Below, one piece after another: positions 43,304 to 51,348 of a DNA stretch of 64,000 nucleotides (positions are counted from its first letter, which is position 1; each line of letters starts with the position of its first letter). A program made the translations under genes and the position numbers. Source of the DNA: Thioalkalivibrio sp. AKL19 (GTDB taxonomy: Bacteria; Pseudomonadota; Gammaproteobacteria; Ectothiorhodospirales; Ectothiorhodospiraceae); the NCBI RefSeq assembly GCF_000420165.1, contig NZ_ATUK01000012.1:124001-188000 (forward strand), given 5' to 3'. The notes below the pieces were generated by a model that was not told the DNA's origin, did not search any database, and worked only from the letters and a program-made list of their open reading frames with translations.

Positions 43304-44473
43304 TTATTCCTCCTCCGCCTTCTTGAACATGCCGAGATAGGCCTTCTTGTCCATCATCGGCTCGCGCATCACCGCCAGCATGTCGTCCAGGTGCTCCGGC
43401 GTGCTCATGCCGACCAGCGAGGTACCCAGCCCCGGCGTGGAGCGGTTGAACTGCAACGCGCGCTGCGCCGGGTTGGGCAGGCTCGCCAGTTGCTGCTCGA
43501 CTACCTCCACCGACTGCTTCGCCAGATGCCCCTTCAGCATGGAATGCGAGGCGATCATGTACACCTCCAGCTGGTGCGCGGCCTGCAGCGGGCTGGCCAC
43601 ATTGCCCTGCCCGGTCGCGGTGTTGAAGCGGGTAAAACCCTCCAGCATCACCTGGTTGAATGGCAGCATGGCGATCTTGAAGTGATGCCGCGCATGGTCG
43701 TCGCCGGTCACCGTCTGCGCGGCGCGTTCGGCCAGGCCCTGCATGGAGGTGAGCGACTGGAACACCGCCGCGTCGGTCTCCTCGCGGAAGCCCTCGAAGG
43801 TGGAGATGCCGTAGGTCCGGATCTTCTTTTCGCGCGCCGCCCGCTCCAGCATCTCGAACACCGGTTCCAGCTTGCGGTTGGTCGGCTCCTTGCCGATCTC
43901 ATGGATATGCACCTCGGGCTGGTCAATGATGAAGGCATCCAGCGTCTCCACCCCCATCAGCGAGCGCGACAACTCCATCTGGTAGTGGATGTACTCCGGC
44001 GTCAGCAGGTGTGCGCCCTTGGCCAGATCGTCCTTCGTGCCCATGCCCTGGGCCTCGATCTCGCGCTGGAACCAGGCCTCCATGTCCTCCGGTGGCCCGC
44101 CGCGCAGGGTCAGGAACCCGCCCTTGGAGATCAGGAACATCGCCTCGCGCGGGACCCCGGCCTCCAGCGCTGTGCGCACGCCCGCGCCCACCGCGGCCAG
44201 CGACCGGCCGTAGCGATAGTGCGCGCCGGTATCCACCACGTTGACGCCCTCGGCCAGGCCACGCGCAACGATAGCGGAGATCTGCGCGTCGACCTCCGCG
44301 TTGGCTGCTCCGCCAAAGGTGCCGATCCCCAGGCTCGACAGACGCATCTTCGCGCGCGAGAACTCGCTGTAGTGCCCCTCGGCGGCCTTGCCCTCCGACA
44401 CGAACTGCTCCGCATAGCGGCGCGTCGCCTTGGCGTTGGCGTATCCGGGTATCAGTTTCTGCACGGGCTCCAT
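43304..44473 (-). CDS. Aldo/keto reductase family protein
   Basis: Predicted NADPH-dependent oxidoreductase, 389 aa, longer than standard AKRs (~320 aa). TIM-barrel motifs: 'LSSLGIGTFGGAANAEVDAQ', 'GVNVVDTGAHYRYGRSLAAV' (catalytic Asp and Tyr), 'MFLISKGGFLT' (catalytic Lys) and 'VETLDAFIIDQPEVHIHEIG'. A ~35-aa N-terminal extension and an insert between ~105 and 140 set it apart from ordinary AKRs. Substrate unknown. Monocistronic on the minus strand. Confidence 0.85.
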   Translation of the reverse strand: MEPVQKLIPGYANAKATRRYAEQFVSEGKAAEGHYSEFSRAKMRLSSLGIGTFGGAANAEVDAQISAIVARGLAEGVNVVDTGAHYRYGRSLAAVGAGVRTALEAGVPREAMFLISKGGFLTLRGGPPEDMEAWFQREIEAQGMGTKDDLAKGAHLLTPEYIHYQMELSRSLMGVETLDAFIIDQPEVHIHEIGKEPTNRKLEPVFEMLERAAREKKIRTYGISTFEGFREETDAAVFQSLTSMQGLAERAAQTVTGDDHARHHFKIAMLPFNQVMLEGFTRFNTATGQGNVASPLQAAHQLEVYMIASHSMLKGHLAKQSVEVVEQQLASLPNPAQRALQFNRSTPGLGTSLVGMSTPEHLDDMLAVMREPMMDKKAYLGMFKKAEEE

Positions 44474-44587
44474 GCGTCTCCTCGTTCAGTCGCGGGTCGA
44501 ACGTGCCGGGTCCGTTGCCCCGGGAAGCTTGCGAATGCTACGTCAGCGGACGGGATTTGCGAAAACCCGTAACGCGAGCGGGCAACT

Positions 44588-44636
44588 AGGGAAACACTGA
44601 TCCATGTACACACTCGCGTTGGCACCCCTGGTTCCC
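44588..44636. mobile_element. Half copy of the 31-bp-TIR MITE-like element
   Basis: Identical to the left end of the element at 58050-58344 over its 31-bp terminal repeat (AGGGAAACACTGATCCATGT...CGCG) and about 14 bp beyond (TTGGCACCCC). The remainder is missing. It is preceded by CT, giving CTAGGGAAACAC, as at the other ends. It lies in the gap between the PEP-CTERM and aldo/keto reductase genes. Confidence 0.75.
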
Positions 44637-44658
44637 GGGCGGCGGGACAACCAAACGT

Positions 44659-44698
44659 AAAGCGCCGCGCCCCGGCGGATACCGGGGCGCGGCGCTTT
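44659..44698 (-). terminator. Terminator hairpin after the PEP-CTERM gene
   Basis: A 17-bp perfect stem, AAAGCGCCGCGCCCCGG (44659-44675) with its complement at 44682-44698, and a 6-nt loop. A short T-run ends the minus-strand stem. It is 38 bp after the stop codon. Confidence 0.7.
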
Positions 44699-44736
44699 GG
44701 CGCCCGCAGGCGGACGGAGCAAAAAGGTGGCGGGGA

Positions 44737-45630
44737 CTACCGGACCAGGGCCTGACGCCGCGTGCGGCGGAAGGCGATCAGCACCACCAGACCGATCCCC
44801 AGCAGCCAGAGCGAGCCCGGCAGCGGAACCTGAACGGTCGTCGTGGTGAACCGGCCGCTCAGGTAGAGTTCCTCGAAGCCGTTGTTCAGGTCATCCATGA
44901 AGAAATCGATCCCGAACAGGTAGCCCGCTCCGGAAAACTGGCTGAGGTCCATGGTCGGGGCAAACACGATGTAGTCGAGCTTGCCACTGCCCTTGTTGGC
45001 ATCCGCCTCGTACACCTCGCCCGACTCGCCAACGACTTCCACCTCGCCGGGCGAAAGCACCGGGCCGCCATTGCCGTCGTCAAAGATCCAGCGGGCCACG
45101 CGTTCCCCCGTGACGGGGTCGTAGATGTAGACCTCGGCCTGGACCCACAGATCGGGGGCTCGCCCTTGCTGGTTGTGATCGAAGATGAAGGTGGGAATCG
45201 TGGCCCCCGGGTTGATCGCATCCAGGTACGCCAGCAGGTTGTCCACCAGTACGGGCCCGTTGGCCTGCGTACCCATGCCCCAGACGCCGGTGAAATCCGA
45301 CGCGCCACCCCCCGGGAACGGCATGGGGTCCTCGAAGTCGAAGCTGCCTCCCGGCCCGGTGCCCAGGTTGTCCGCGCCGCCGGCCCCGGTCCCCACGATC
45401 ACGTCCAGCGTCCCGGTGCCCTGCCCGGTATAGTCGGCCTGGGACAGGAAGCCCCACTGGTTCAGCAGGGACCCGGAATAGGAATAGAAGTCGTTGTACT
45501 GAAGCGCGACCGGGATCCCGTCGTAAGTCTCGTCAACATCCGGAAGCTCGATGATCGCCGCGTTCGCGACCGACCCCGCAAGCATCAAACCCGCCAGTAC
45601 CGCTATTGGACTTCCCCATCCCTTGCGCAT
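44737..45630 (-). CDS. PEP-CTERM sorting domain-containing exported protein
   Basis: Exported protein of unknown role, 297 aa. Start at the ATG 45628-45630, with GGAGG 6 bp upstream; a GTG one codon earlier also exists. Signal peptide 'SPIAVLAGLMLAGSVANA'. The mature domain is Gly/Asp-rich, like secreted biofilm or extracellular proteins ('GTLDVIVGTGAGGADNLGTG'). The C-terminal sorting signal begins around residue 272: VPLPGS, then a hydrophobic helix (LWLLGIGLVVLIAF), then Arg-rich end (RRTRRQALVR). This tripartite signal is cut by an exosortase (established). No exosortase is in the window. A sigma-54-like promoter lies upstream. Confidence 0.88.
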   Translation of the reverse strand: MRKGWGSPIAVLAGLMLAGSVANAAIIELPDVDETYDGIPVALQYNDFYSYSGSLLNQWGFLSQADYTGQGTGTLDVIVGTGAGGADNLGTGPGGSFDFEDPMPFPGGGASDFTGVWGMGTQANGPVLVDNLLAYLDAINPGATIPTFIFDHNQQGRAPDLWVQAEVYIYDPVTGERVARWIFDDGNGGPVLSPGEVEVVGESGEVYEADANKGSGKLDYIVFAPTMDLSQFSGAGYLFGIDFFMDDLNNGFEELYLSGRFTTTTVQVPLPGSLWLLGIGLVVLIAFRRTRRQALVR

Positions 45631-45696
45631 CACTCACCTCCCGATCCCGGCCTCTCGGCCACACTGGGCGTCTTTCGCCCTCTTGAACTCCTTTCA

Positions 45697-45712
45697 AGCA
45701 AGACCTGCGCCA
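45697..45712 (-). promoter_or_regulatory. Candidate sigma-54 (RpoN) promoter for the PEP-CTERM gene
   Basis: On the minus strand TGGCGCAGGTCTTGCT fits the -24/-12 consensus TGGCACG-N4-TTGCW with exact spacing and both invariant GG and GC. It predicts a start near 45686 and a leader of about 55 nt. RpoN control of PEP-CTERM genes via PrsK/PrsR is known in other bacteria. Confidence 0.7.
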
Positions 45713-45774
45713 AAGCCGGAAAGGCCTTGGTTTCGCGGGATATTTGGATGGGCCATTTCACAACCGGTGGGCGA

Positions 45775-45838
45775 CATGTAAAGAATTCCGACGATAGGCC
45801 GCGTAACCGCGCCCATTCGCGCAGGAAATCTTTACATG
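45775..45838 (-). promoter_or_regulatory. Paired inverted repeats, candidate enhancer site for the sigma-54 promoter
   Basis: CATGTAAAGAATTCC (45775-45789) and GGAAATCTTTACATG (45824-45838) are reverse complements with one mismatch, 34 bp apart. They lie about 75-140 bp upstream of the -12/-24 elements, the usual distance for an enhancer-binding activator. No protein-binding consensus is known to me for this sequence. Confidence 0.5.
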
Positions 45839-45897
45839 CGTTCAGGGCTGATGCCGGCCGCAGGCCGGGCACCATCGGGCGAAGGTCCGACCAGCGG

Positions 45898-47115
45898 CTA
45901 GCCGCGCAACAACGGATGGGTCCGGAACAGCCGCTCCAGGCGTTCCTCGAGTTCCGGGCGCACGGGCCCCGAGCGGTCGGCGTCGAGGCGGGAGGCGAAC
46001 AGGTTGTCGTACCAGTCCTCTTCCTCGTCCATGTCCCAGTCGACTTCGCGCAGCAGGGCCTGGCCGGCCGCGGGGATCCCGGCGGGGAGTTCGCGACCGG
46101 TCAGCAGGGCCCAGACGCCGGTCCAGCAGCGGGCGAGCGCGAGGGGGTGATAGCCGCCACCGCCGAGGACCAGCAGCTTCGGCGTGCCATCCGCATGGCG
46201 CGGGCTGGTCTCGATCACGTCGTCGATGCAGGCGAGGAAGCACTGGGTGGAGATGCCGAACTTGCCGAGCGGATCCGGCAGCAGGGCATCCGTGCCGGCC
46301 TGGACGACGATCACGTCCGGCCGCCAGCGATCAAGCACCGCGTCCCAGACCCGGGTGAAGGCGGCGCGGAATTCGCTGTCGTTGGTCTCCTTCGGCAGCG
46401 GGACATTCACGGCGTTGCCGAGCGGACCCGTGTCCTCGATGCGGCCGCCCTCGAAGGGGTAGCCGTATTCGGTGTCCATGTGCAGGGAGACGGTGAGGAC
46501 ATCCGGGTCATCGATGAACGCGGCCTCGACGCCGTCGCCATGGTGGGCATCGATGTCGAGATAGAGCACACGCTGACCGGCCTGGCGCAGGCGCAGGATC
46601 GCGAGCGCGGGGTCGTTGAAGTAGCAGAATCCGCGGGCCTGGTCGGGGGCGGCGTGGTGCATGCCGCCGGCCGGGTTGAAGGCCATCTGCCCGCCCAGCA
46701 CGACCTCGGCGCCCTGGATGGAGCCGAAGGTGGCAGTGGCCGGGGTGGCGAAGAAGCCGGCGAAGAACGGGTTTTCGAAGTTGCCGATGTTGTGGCGGTC
46801 GCGGTAGCGCTGGAAGACCTTGCCCAGCGCCTCGGCGCGCTGCATCGCGGAGACATACTCGCGGGTGTGGAACCATTCGAGCTCGGCCGGCTGCGCACGG
46901 CGCGTGACGGCCATCTCCCCGGGGGTGATCGCGTCATAGGCCTCGATCAGGTCAATGGTCAACGAGACGCGCGGGATACCCAGTGGGTGATTGTCACCGT
47001 AGCTGTGCCCGCGATAGCGCGGCGCATGCAGCAGGGTCGCGTGGCGCCGGGCCGGAGCGCACTCCGACCCCGGGGCCGTGGCGTCCTGATCGATGGCTTC
47101 GGGGGTGGCATTCAC
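45898..47115 (-). CDS. Histone deacetylase family protein (AcuC/HDAC-like)
   Basis: Zinc-dependent deacetylase fold, 405 aa, GTG start at 47113-47115 overlapping the cbbO stop (GTGA). Motifs: 'PLGIPRVSLTIDLIEAYDAI', 'GQMAFNPAGGMHHAAPDQAR' (catalytic His pair), 'LYLDIDAHHGDGVEAAF' (zinc Asp/His) and 'IVVQAGTDALLPDPLGKFGI' (second zinc Asp). The C-terminal tail is acidic (DWDMDEEEDWYDN). Bacterial members act on acetyl-lysine (AcuC), polyamines or acyl groups; the target here is unknown. Coupling to cbbQO is notable. Confidence 0.9.
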   Translation of the reverse strand: MNATPEAIDQDATAPGSECAPARRHATLLHAPRYRGHSYGDNHPLGIPRVSLTIDLIEAYDAITPGEMAVTRRAQPAELEWFHTREYVSAMQRAEALGKVFQRYRDRHNIGNFENPFFAGFFATPATATFGSIQGAEVVLGGQMAFNPAGGMHHAAPDQARGFCYFNDPALAILRLRQAGQRVLYLDIDAHHGDGVEAAFIDDPDVLTVSLHMDTEYGYPFEGGRIEDTGPLGNAVNVPLPKETNDSEFRAAFTRVWDAVLDRWRPDVIVVQAGTDALLPDPLGKFGISTQCFLACIDDVIETSPRHADGTPKLLVLGGGGYHPLALARCWTGVWALLTGRELPAGIPAAGQALLREVDWDMDEEEDWYDNLFASRLDADRSGPVRPELEERLERLFRTHPLLRG

Positions 47116-49667
47116 TGGCGCAGCCTCAGGTAGATCTCGGGCAGACGGCGCGGCAGCTCGTCCACGTGGTCGATGATGGTGTAGTGCCCGGGGCCGAAGA
47201 TGGCCGGCAGGTACTCGGAGCCGGACGGGTCCAGGGTGATGCAGAAGGGGTGAATACCGGCATCCACCGCCTCCTTCATCGCCATGCGCGTGTCCTCGTG
47301 CAGGTAGCGCTGGTCGCCGCCGTCGTCATAGTCGGCCGGACGGCCGTCGGACAGGATCAGCAACAGGCGGCGCTGGCTGGAGTTGCGCCTGAACGCCTCC
47401 AGCGAATGGCGGATCCCCGCGCCCATGCGCGAAGCCAGGCGCCCGGACACCCCGGCGATGCGCCCGCGCACGGTGTCGTTGAGATCCTCGTTGAAGTCCT
47501 TCAGCCAGTAGTAGTTGACCTGGTCGCGCTGCTTGGAGGCGAAGCCGGCGATCGCGTAGGGATCGCCGACCTTCTCGATGGCCTCGGCGAACAGCATCAT
47601 CCCCTCGCGCACGCGGTCGACAATCTTGCCCTGCCCGCCCGGGTGACGCGCCATGATGGAGGTGGACATGTCCGCCAGCATCAGCACCGAGGTGTCGCGG
47701 TGCTGCACCGCCCGGCGGCGGTAGATGAAGGCCTTGGGCGAGAGCCCGGCCTTCTTGTCGGCGATGTAGTCGATCACCGCCTCGGTATCCAGTTCGTCAC
47801 CGTCCAGCTGCTTGCGCTGCGGCGCCAGGCGCATCGGACGCTGCATCTCCAGACCGCGGGTCAGGCGCTTCAGGGTATCGGCATTCTCGGACAGGATGGT
47901 CGCGGCCCGCTCCGGATCCTCGTCATCGAACACGCGCTCGTAGAGGTTCACCCACTCGGAGATGTAGCGCTGCTCGCGGTAGTCCCATTCGGGATACGGG
48001 ATCCCGTCCTTCTTTGGGGTGTAGGGTGCGGCGCGCTTGGCCACCTGGGCCGGCTGCGGAATGCCGGTGCCGATGCGCCCGCCGGTGCCGGAGGTCTCCT
48101 GCTGCGGGGTCTGGATATCCGCGTCCGGGTCCTTCTGTGCCTGCTCCGGGGCCTGCTGCGGCTGTTCTTCCTGCTTTTGGTGTTCGAGCTTGTGCTCGTC
48201 GTGCGCCTCGTGGTCGCGGAAGTCGGCCAGGCTGCCGTCGCGCTTTCTCTGCGGGTAGACCGGCAGCGACTGGTTCAGCGACAGCCCCGGCAGATAGGCC
48301 TCGGCACGCTCCTCGATCGTGATCTCCGGGAAGGCATCGTCGGCGAACAGTTCCTCGCCCACGGACCACGCAGTGACGATATCGGCGTCCGGCTCCAGCA
48401 TCCGCGCCAGGCGCGGGTCCTGGGGTTCGCCGCGCAGCAGGGCCTCGTGGGCGCGCAGGGCGAAGTCGTAGTAGATGCCGGCCGCACCCTCCGGACGCTC
48501 GTGGGCCCGGGCAAGCTCCACCAGGCGCGACAGGAAATTCGGGATGCGCGGGGCCAGGCGCGCGTTTACGCGGAGATCCTCGGCCAGGTCGAACAGCACC
48601 TGGAAGCTGAACATGCGCGCCTCGAATTGAGCGAACAACGGGCGCCAGGTGATGCGCGACTTGTCGTCCAGCGGGGGATGTTCGGCGCCGGCGCGCTCGA
48701 ACAGCCGCTCGACGTCGGGTTGCGCGTAGGTATCAAAGGCTAGATGCGCGGCCGCGTGCTGGGTGGCGACGATCGCCTCCTCGCGCGAATCCATCACCGC
48801 CGGCATGAACAGGCGGCGCCCGTCGGTCTCGAGCATCGGGCGACCCTCGCCCGGCTTCCAGCTGGAATCGGCCAGCGGGATGTCGGCATCCAGCCAGGCC
48901 ATCAGCACCAGGCGCAGGAAGCGCCCGTTCATGCGCGGGCGAAAGCCCGGCAGTGCCTCCAGCAGGAGCTTCAGGCTCTCGTCGCTCTCCAGGCGGAAAT
49001 AGGCCTCGCCACGCGAACGCCCGGCCTTCAGCAGGTCCGCCCCACGCCGCGCCCAGGAAAGCAGCCCCGCGTCACCGACCAGGTTGCGGGCGATCGGGGC
49101 GCCCTCAAGGTAGGCGTCCAGGGTCAGGCCGCGTTCGTCGAACAGCGTCTCGGCCGGTTCGATCAGCGCGCGCAGGCCCTCGATGCCGCGCCCGCCGGAG
49201 AGCTTCTCGAAGTCGGTCTCGAAATAGGCCCGGGCATCCGGAAGGCTGCGCGCGCACCAGCGCAGGCCGATCTCGGCCCATTCGCGCTCGCCGGCCTCGC
49301 CCCACGCCGCATACACCCGGTCAGCCTGGGCCATGAAGCCTTCCAGGGCGTAGTTGGAGTTCACCCACTCCTGGAAGCGCGCGGCCTGCTCCAGCCACAG
49401 CTCCACCGTCTGCATGTGTTCGGCAAGCCGGGCCGAATGGCGCATGAAGCTCTTGCCGGACTCGCGGTCATGGAAGAACAGGTCCCGCGCGGTCTCGATC
49501 CAGCGCCGCGCGACGGTGGCGCCGAACGGACGGATCGCCGGCAGGGCCTCCTTCGTATCGCGGTGCGCGACGAAGCTGATGTCCTCCAGGTGCTGGAGGA
49601 TCTCCTCGATCTCGACGAGTTCTTCTGCCTCCGGTTTCGCGCCGTCGTTGGTCGCGGGGTCGCTCAC
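47112..49667 (-). CDS. cbbO: CbbO/NorD-type von Willebrand factor A protein
   Basis: Adaptor of a MoxR-type AAA+ complex; with CbbQ it acts as a Rubisco activase in autotrophs, with NorQ it matures NO reductase (established). 851 aa, GTG start at 49665-49667 overlapping the cbbQ stop. Long helical N-terminal region. Acidic/Gln-rich middle (~480-520, '[20 protein letters not shown]'). C-terminal VWA domain with the MIDAS motif DxSxS in '[20 protein letters not shown]'. CbbO is preferred over NorD because of the length and the autotroph context. No Rubisco genes lie beside it, so the target is unproven. Confidence 0.82.
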   Translation of the reverse strand: MSDPATNDGAKPEAEELVEIEEILQHLEDISFVAHRDTKEALPAIRPFGATVARRWIETARDLFFHDRESGKSFMRHSARLAEHMQTVELWLEQAARFQEWVNSNYALEGFMAQADRVYAAWGEAGEREWAEIGLRWCARSLPDARAYFETDFEKLSGGRGIEGLRALIEPAETLFDERGLTLDAYLEGAPIARNLVGDAGLLSWARRGADLLKAGRSRGEAYFRLESDESLKLLLEALPGFRPRMNGRFLRLVLMAWLDADIPLADSSWKPGEGRPMLETDGRRLFMPAVMDSREEAIVATQHAAAHLAFDTYAQPDVERLFERAGAEHPPLDDKSRITWRPLFAQFEARMFSFQVLFDLAEDLRVNARLAPRIPNFLSRLVELARAHERPEGAAGIYYDFALRAHEALLRGEPQDPRLARMLEPDADIVTAWSVGEELFADDAFPEITIEERAEAYLPGLSLNQSLPVYPQRKRDGSLADFRDHEAHDEHKLEHQKQEEQPQQAPEQAQKDPDADIQTPQQETSGTGGRIGTGIPQPAQVAKRAAPYTPKKDGIPYPEWDYREQRYISEWVNLYERVFDDEDPERAATILSENADTLKRLTRGLEMQRPMRLAPQRKQLDGDELDTEAVIDYIADKKAGLSPKAFIYRRRAVQHRDTSVLMLADMSTSIMARHPGGQGKIVDRVREGMMLFAEAIEKVGDPYAIAGFASKQRDQVNYYWLKDFNEDLNDTVRGRIAGVSGRLASRMGAGIRHSLEAFRRNSSQRRLLLILSDGRPADYDDGGDQRYLHEDTRMAMKEAVDAGIHPFCITLDPSGSEYLPAIFGPGHYTIIDHVDELPRRLPEIYLRLRQ

Positions 49668-50524
49668 GCCGCTTGGGACTCGGGGAAGTGGGCGTCGAAG
49701 ATCTCTTCCAGCGCCTGGATCAGCTCGGGGTCGTCGGTGATCGGGGCGATCATCGCGGCGCGGCAGGCCACCCGCGGGCTCAAGCCCGCCTGCATCAACT
49801 CGCCGGCGTAGGCCAGCGCACGGGTGGAGGTGGCCTCTTCCAGGCCGTGATCCTTCAGGGCGCGCGCCTTGCGCCCGGCGGCCACCAGCTTCTCCACGCG
49901 ATCGGCGTCCAGACCGCCGGATTCCTTGGCAACGATCTCGCGTTCGACGTCCTCCGCCGGGTAGTCGAAGTGGATGCCGACGAAGCGCTGCTTGGTGGAG
50001 GGCTTCAGATCCTTCAGTACGGTCTGGTAACCCGGGTTGTAGGAGATCACCAGCATGAAGTCTTCGTGCGCGTCGATGATCTGCGACTTCTTGTCCAGCG
50101 GGAGCTGGCGGCGGTGGTCGGTCAGCGGGTGGATGACCACGGTGGTGTCGGTGCGCGCCTCGACGATCTCGTCGAGGTAGCAGATCGCACCCTCCTTGAC
50201 CGAACGCGTCAACGGGCCGTCCTGCCAGACGGTCTCCTCGCCTTCCAGCAGGAAGCGGCCGACCAGGTCGGAGCTGGTCAGGTCCTCGTGGCAGGACACG
50301 GTCACCAGCGGCTGGCCAATGGTGTGGGCCACATGCTCCAGGAACCGGGTCTTGCCGCAGCCCGTCGGCCCCTTGAGCATCACCGGCAGGCGCTTGGAGT
50401 AGGCGGCCTGAAAGATCTCGATCTCGTCGCCCTGGGGCTTGTAGAACGGGGCGTCGCCCGCGTCCCCTGGCTTTTCGATGACGTCGCGTTCCACACCGCG
50501 GATGCGGTTGATCAGGTTCTTCAT
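49664..50524 (-). CDS. cbbQ: CbbQ/NirQ/NorQ-type MoxR AAA+ ATPase
   Basis: AAA+ partner of the VWA protein downstream. 286 aa from the ATG at 50522-50524, with GGAGA 4 bp upstream. Motifs: '[20 protein letters not shown]', Walker A '[19 protein letters not shown]', Walker B '[20 protein letters not shown]' and sensor '[20 protein letters not shown]'. In Rubisco activase systems CbbQ forms a hexamer with one CbbO (established). First gene of a cbbQ-cbbO-HDAC operon with 4-bp overlaps; divergent from the 105-aa gene. Confidence 0.88.
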   Translation of the reverse strand: MKNLINRIRGVERDVIEKPGDAGDAPFYKPQGDEIEIFQAAYSKRLPVMLKGPTGCGKTRFLEHVAHTIGQPLVTVSCHEDLTSSDLVGRFLLEGEETVWQDGPLTRSVKEGAICYLDEIVEARTDTTVVIHPLTDHRRQLPLDKKSQIIDAHEDFMLVISYNPGYQTVLKDLKPSTKQRFVGIHFDYPAEDVEREIVAKESGGLDADRVEKLVAAGRKARALKDHGLEEATSTRALAYAGELMQAGLSPRVACRAAMIAPITDDPELIQALEEIFDAHFPESQAA

Positions 50525-50613
50525 GGGATCTCCGGGCAGGGACTGGTGTATGCGCGGGTGTAGCGTTACCCTCCAGCGCGCTGGGCGGGCGGCCAATCGT
50601 GTTCGCGCAGGCT

Positions 50614-50641
50614 TTGTTGTATCATTTGCTGTTTATATTCT
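50614..50641 (+). promoter_or_regulatory. Candidate sigma-70 promoter for the 105-aa gene
   Basis: TTGTTG (50614-50619), 16-bp spacer, TATTCT (50636-50641), inside a distinctly AT-rich stretch of an otherwise GC-rich gap. An overlapping TATATT (50634-50639) is a possible alternative -10. It predicts a leader of about 95 nt. Confidence 0.4.
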
Positions 50642-50744
50642 ATCGAACCTGCGCACTTGCATGAACCAAATGCCCCACCACTGCGGGGTTGGGCTTGCGA
50701 AGGCGCCCGTCACTCGGATTCAGCGCTTCAATAGAGGACCCGGT

Positions 50745-51062
50745 ATGAAACTTGTCAAGCTCGTCAAGCTGAACAACCTGCAGTACAACCCGAACCGCGA
50801 CCCGGAGGTGTACCGCCGTCCGGTCAACGAGGAGTTCCGGGTTCAGGCCGTCCTGAACGGGTCCGGCACCGCCCAGTGCAAGTTCTCGGTGGAAGGCGAG
50901 ACCCTGTGCGAGGGCAGCGTGTCCCTGCCGGGAACGTTCGACTGCAAGTTCAGCTATGACACCGCCGGCACCCGCATTGGTGACCTGGTGATCGAGGGCA
51001 ACGGCGAGACCTTCCACGAGAAGATCCGCATCGACGTGCTGGAGCACGCCTGGATCGGCTGA
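50745..51062 (+). CDS. Conserved-looking 105-aa protein of unknown function
   Basis: Not recognised. Start ATG at 50745 with AGAGGA 6 bp upstream. No signal peptide or membrane segment. The sequence alternates polar and hydrophobic residues ('EEFRVQAVLNGSGTAQCKFS', 'LCEGSVSLPGTFDCKFSYDT', 'RIGDLVIEGNGETFHEKIRI'), which suggests a small all-beta, Ig-like or SoxZ-like sandwich. Three Cys, two in repeated CKFS contexts. It begins with a curious MKLVKLVKL repeat. Divergent from cbbQ-cbbO and followed by a strong terminator, so it is a separate, probably well-expressed, monocistronic unit. Confidence 0.75.
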   Translation: MKLVKLVKLNNLQYNPNRDPEVYRRPVNEEFRVQAVLNGSGTAQCKFSVEGETLCEGSVSLPGTFDCKFSYDTAGTRIGDLVIEGNGETFHEKIRIDVLEHAWIG

Positions 51063-51111
51063 CCCCGCTTCGGTCGCGCGCCGCGCGCGGACCTGCCCCG
51101 AAAGCGAAGCA

Positions 51112-51137
51112 AAGGCCCCGCCCCGCGGGGCCTTTTT
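51112..51137 (+). terminator. Intrinsic terminator after the 105-aa gene
   Basis: AAAGGCCCC (51113-51121 region) pairs with GGGGCCTTT, followed by TTTTT. It lies about 50 bp after the stop codon. Confidence 0.82.
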
Positions 51138-51247
51138 GCGTTTATGGCGTCGACATTGCCACCTCCGCCCTTCATTGCCCGCCCGCTGCGACAACCCCCT
51201 CAACCTTCCCGGGAAACTTGACAATCCAGATTTCTTGAACCCGAAAG

Positions 51248-51276
51248 TTGCTCTCCGCAAAAAAGGGGGCCATATT
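51248..51276 (+). promoter_or_regulatory. Candidate sigma-70 promoter for the narX-like gene
   Basis: TTGCTC (51248-51253), 17-bp spacer, CATATT (51271-51276). It lies 72 bp before the ATG. Match is moderate. Confidence 0.35.
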
Positions 51277-51348
51277 AGTAGGGGTAATCGGGAGGCCGAT
51301 GCCTCCCCCGCAACTGCGGGCCTCTCCCCGCGGGAGGCGTGGATTGCC

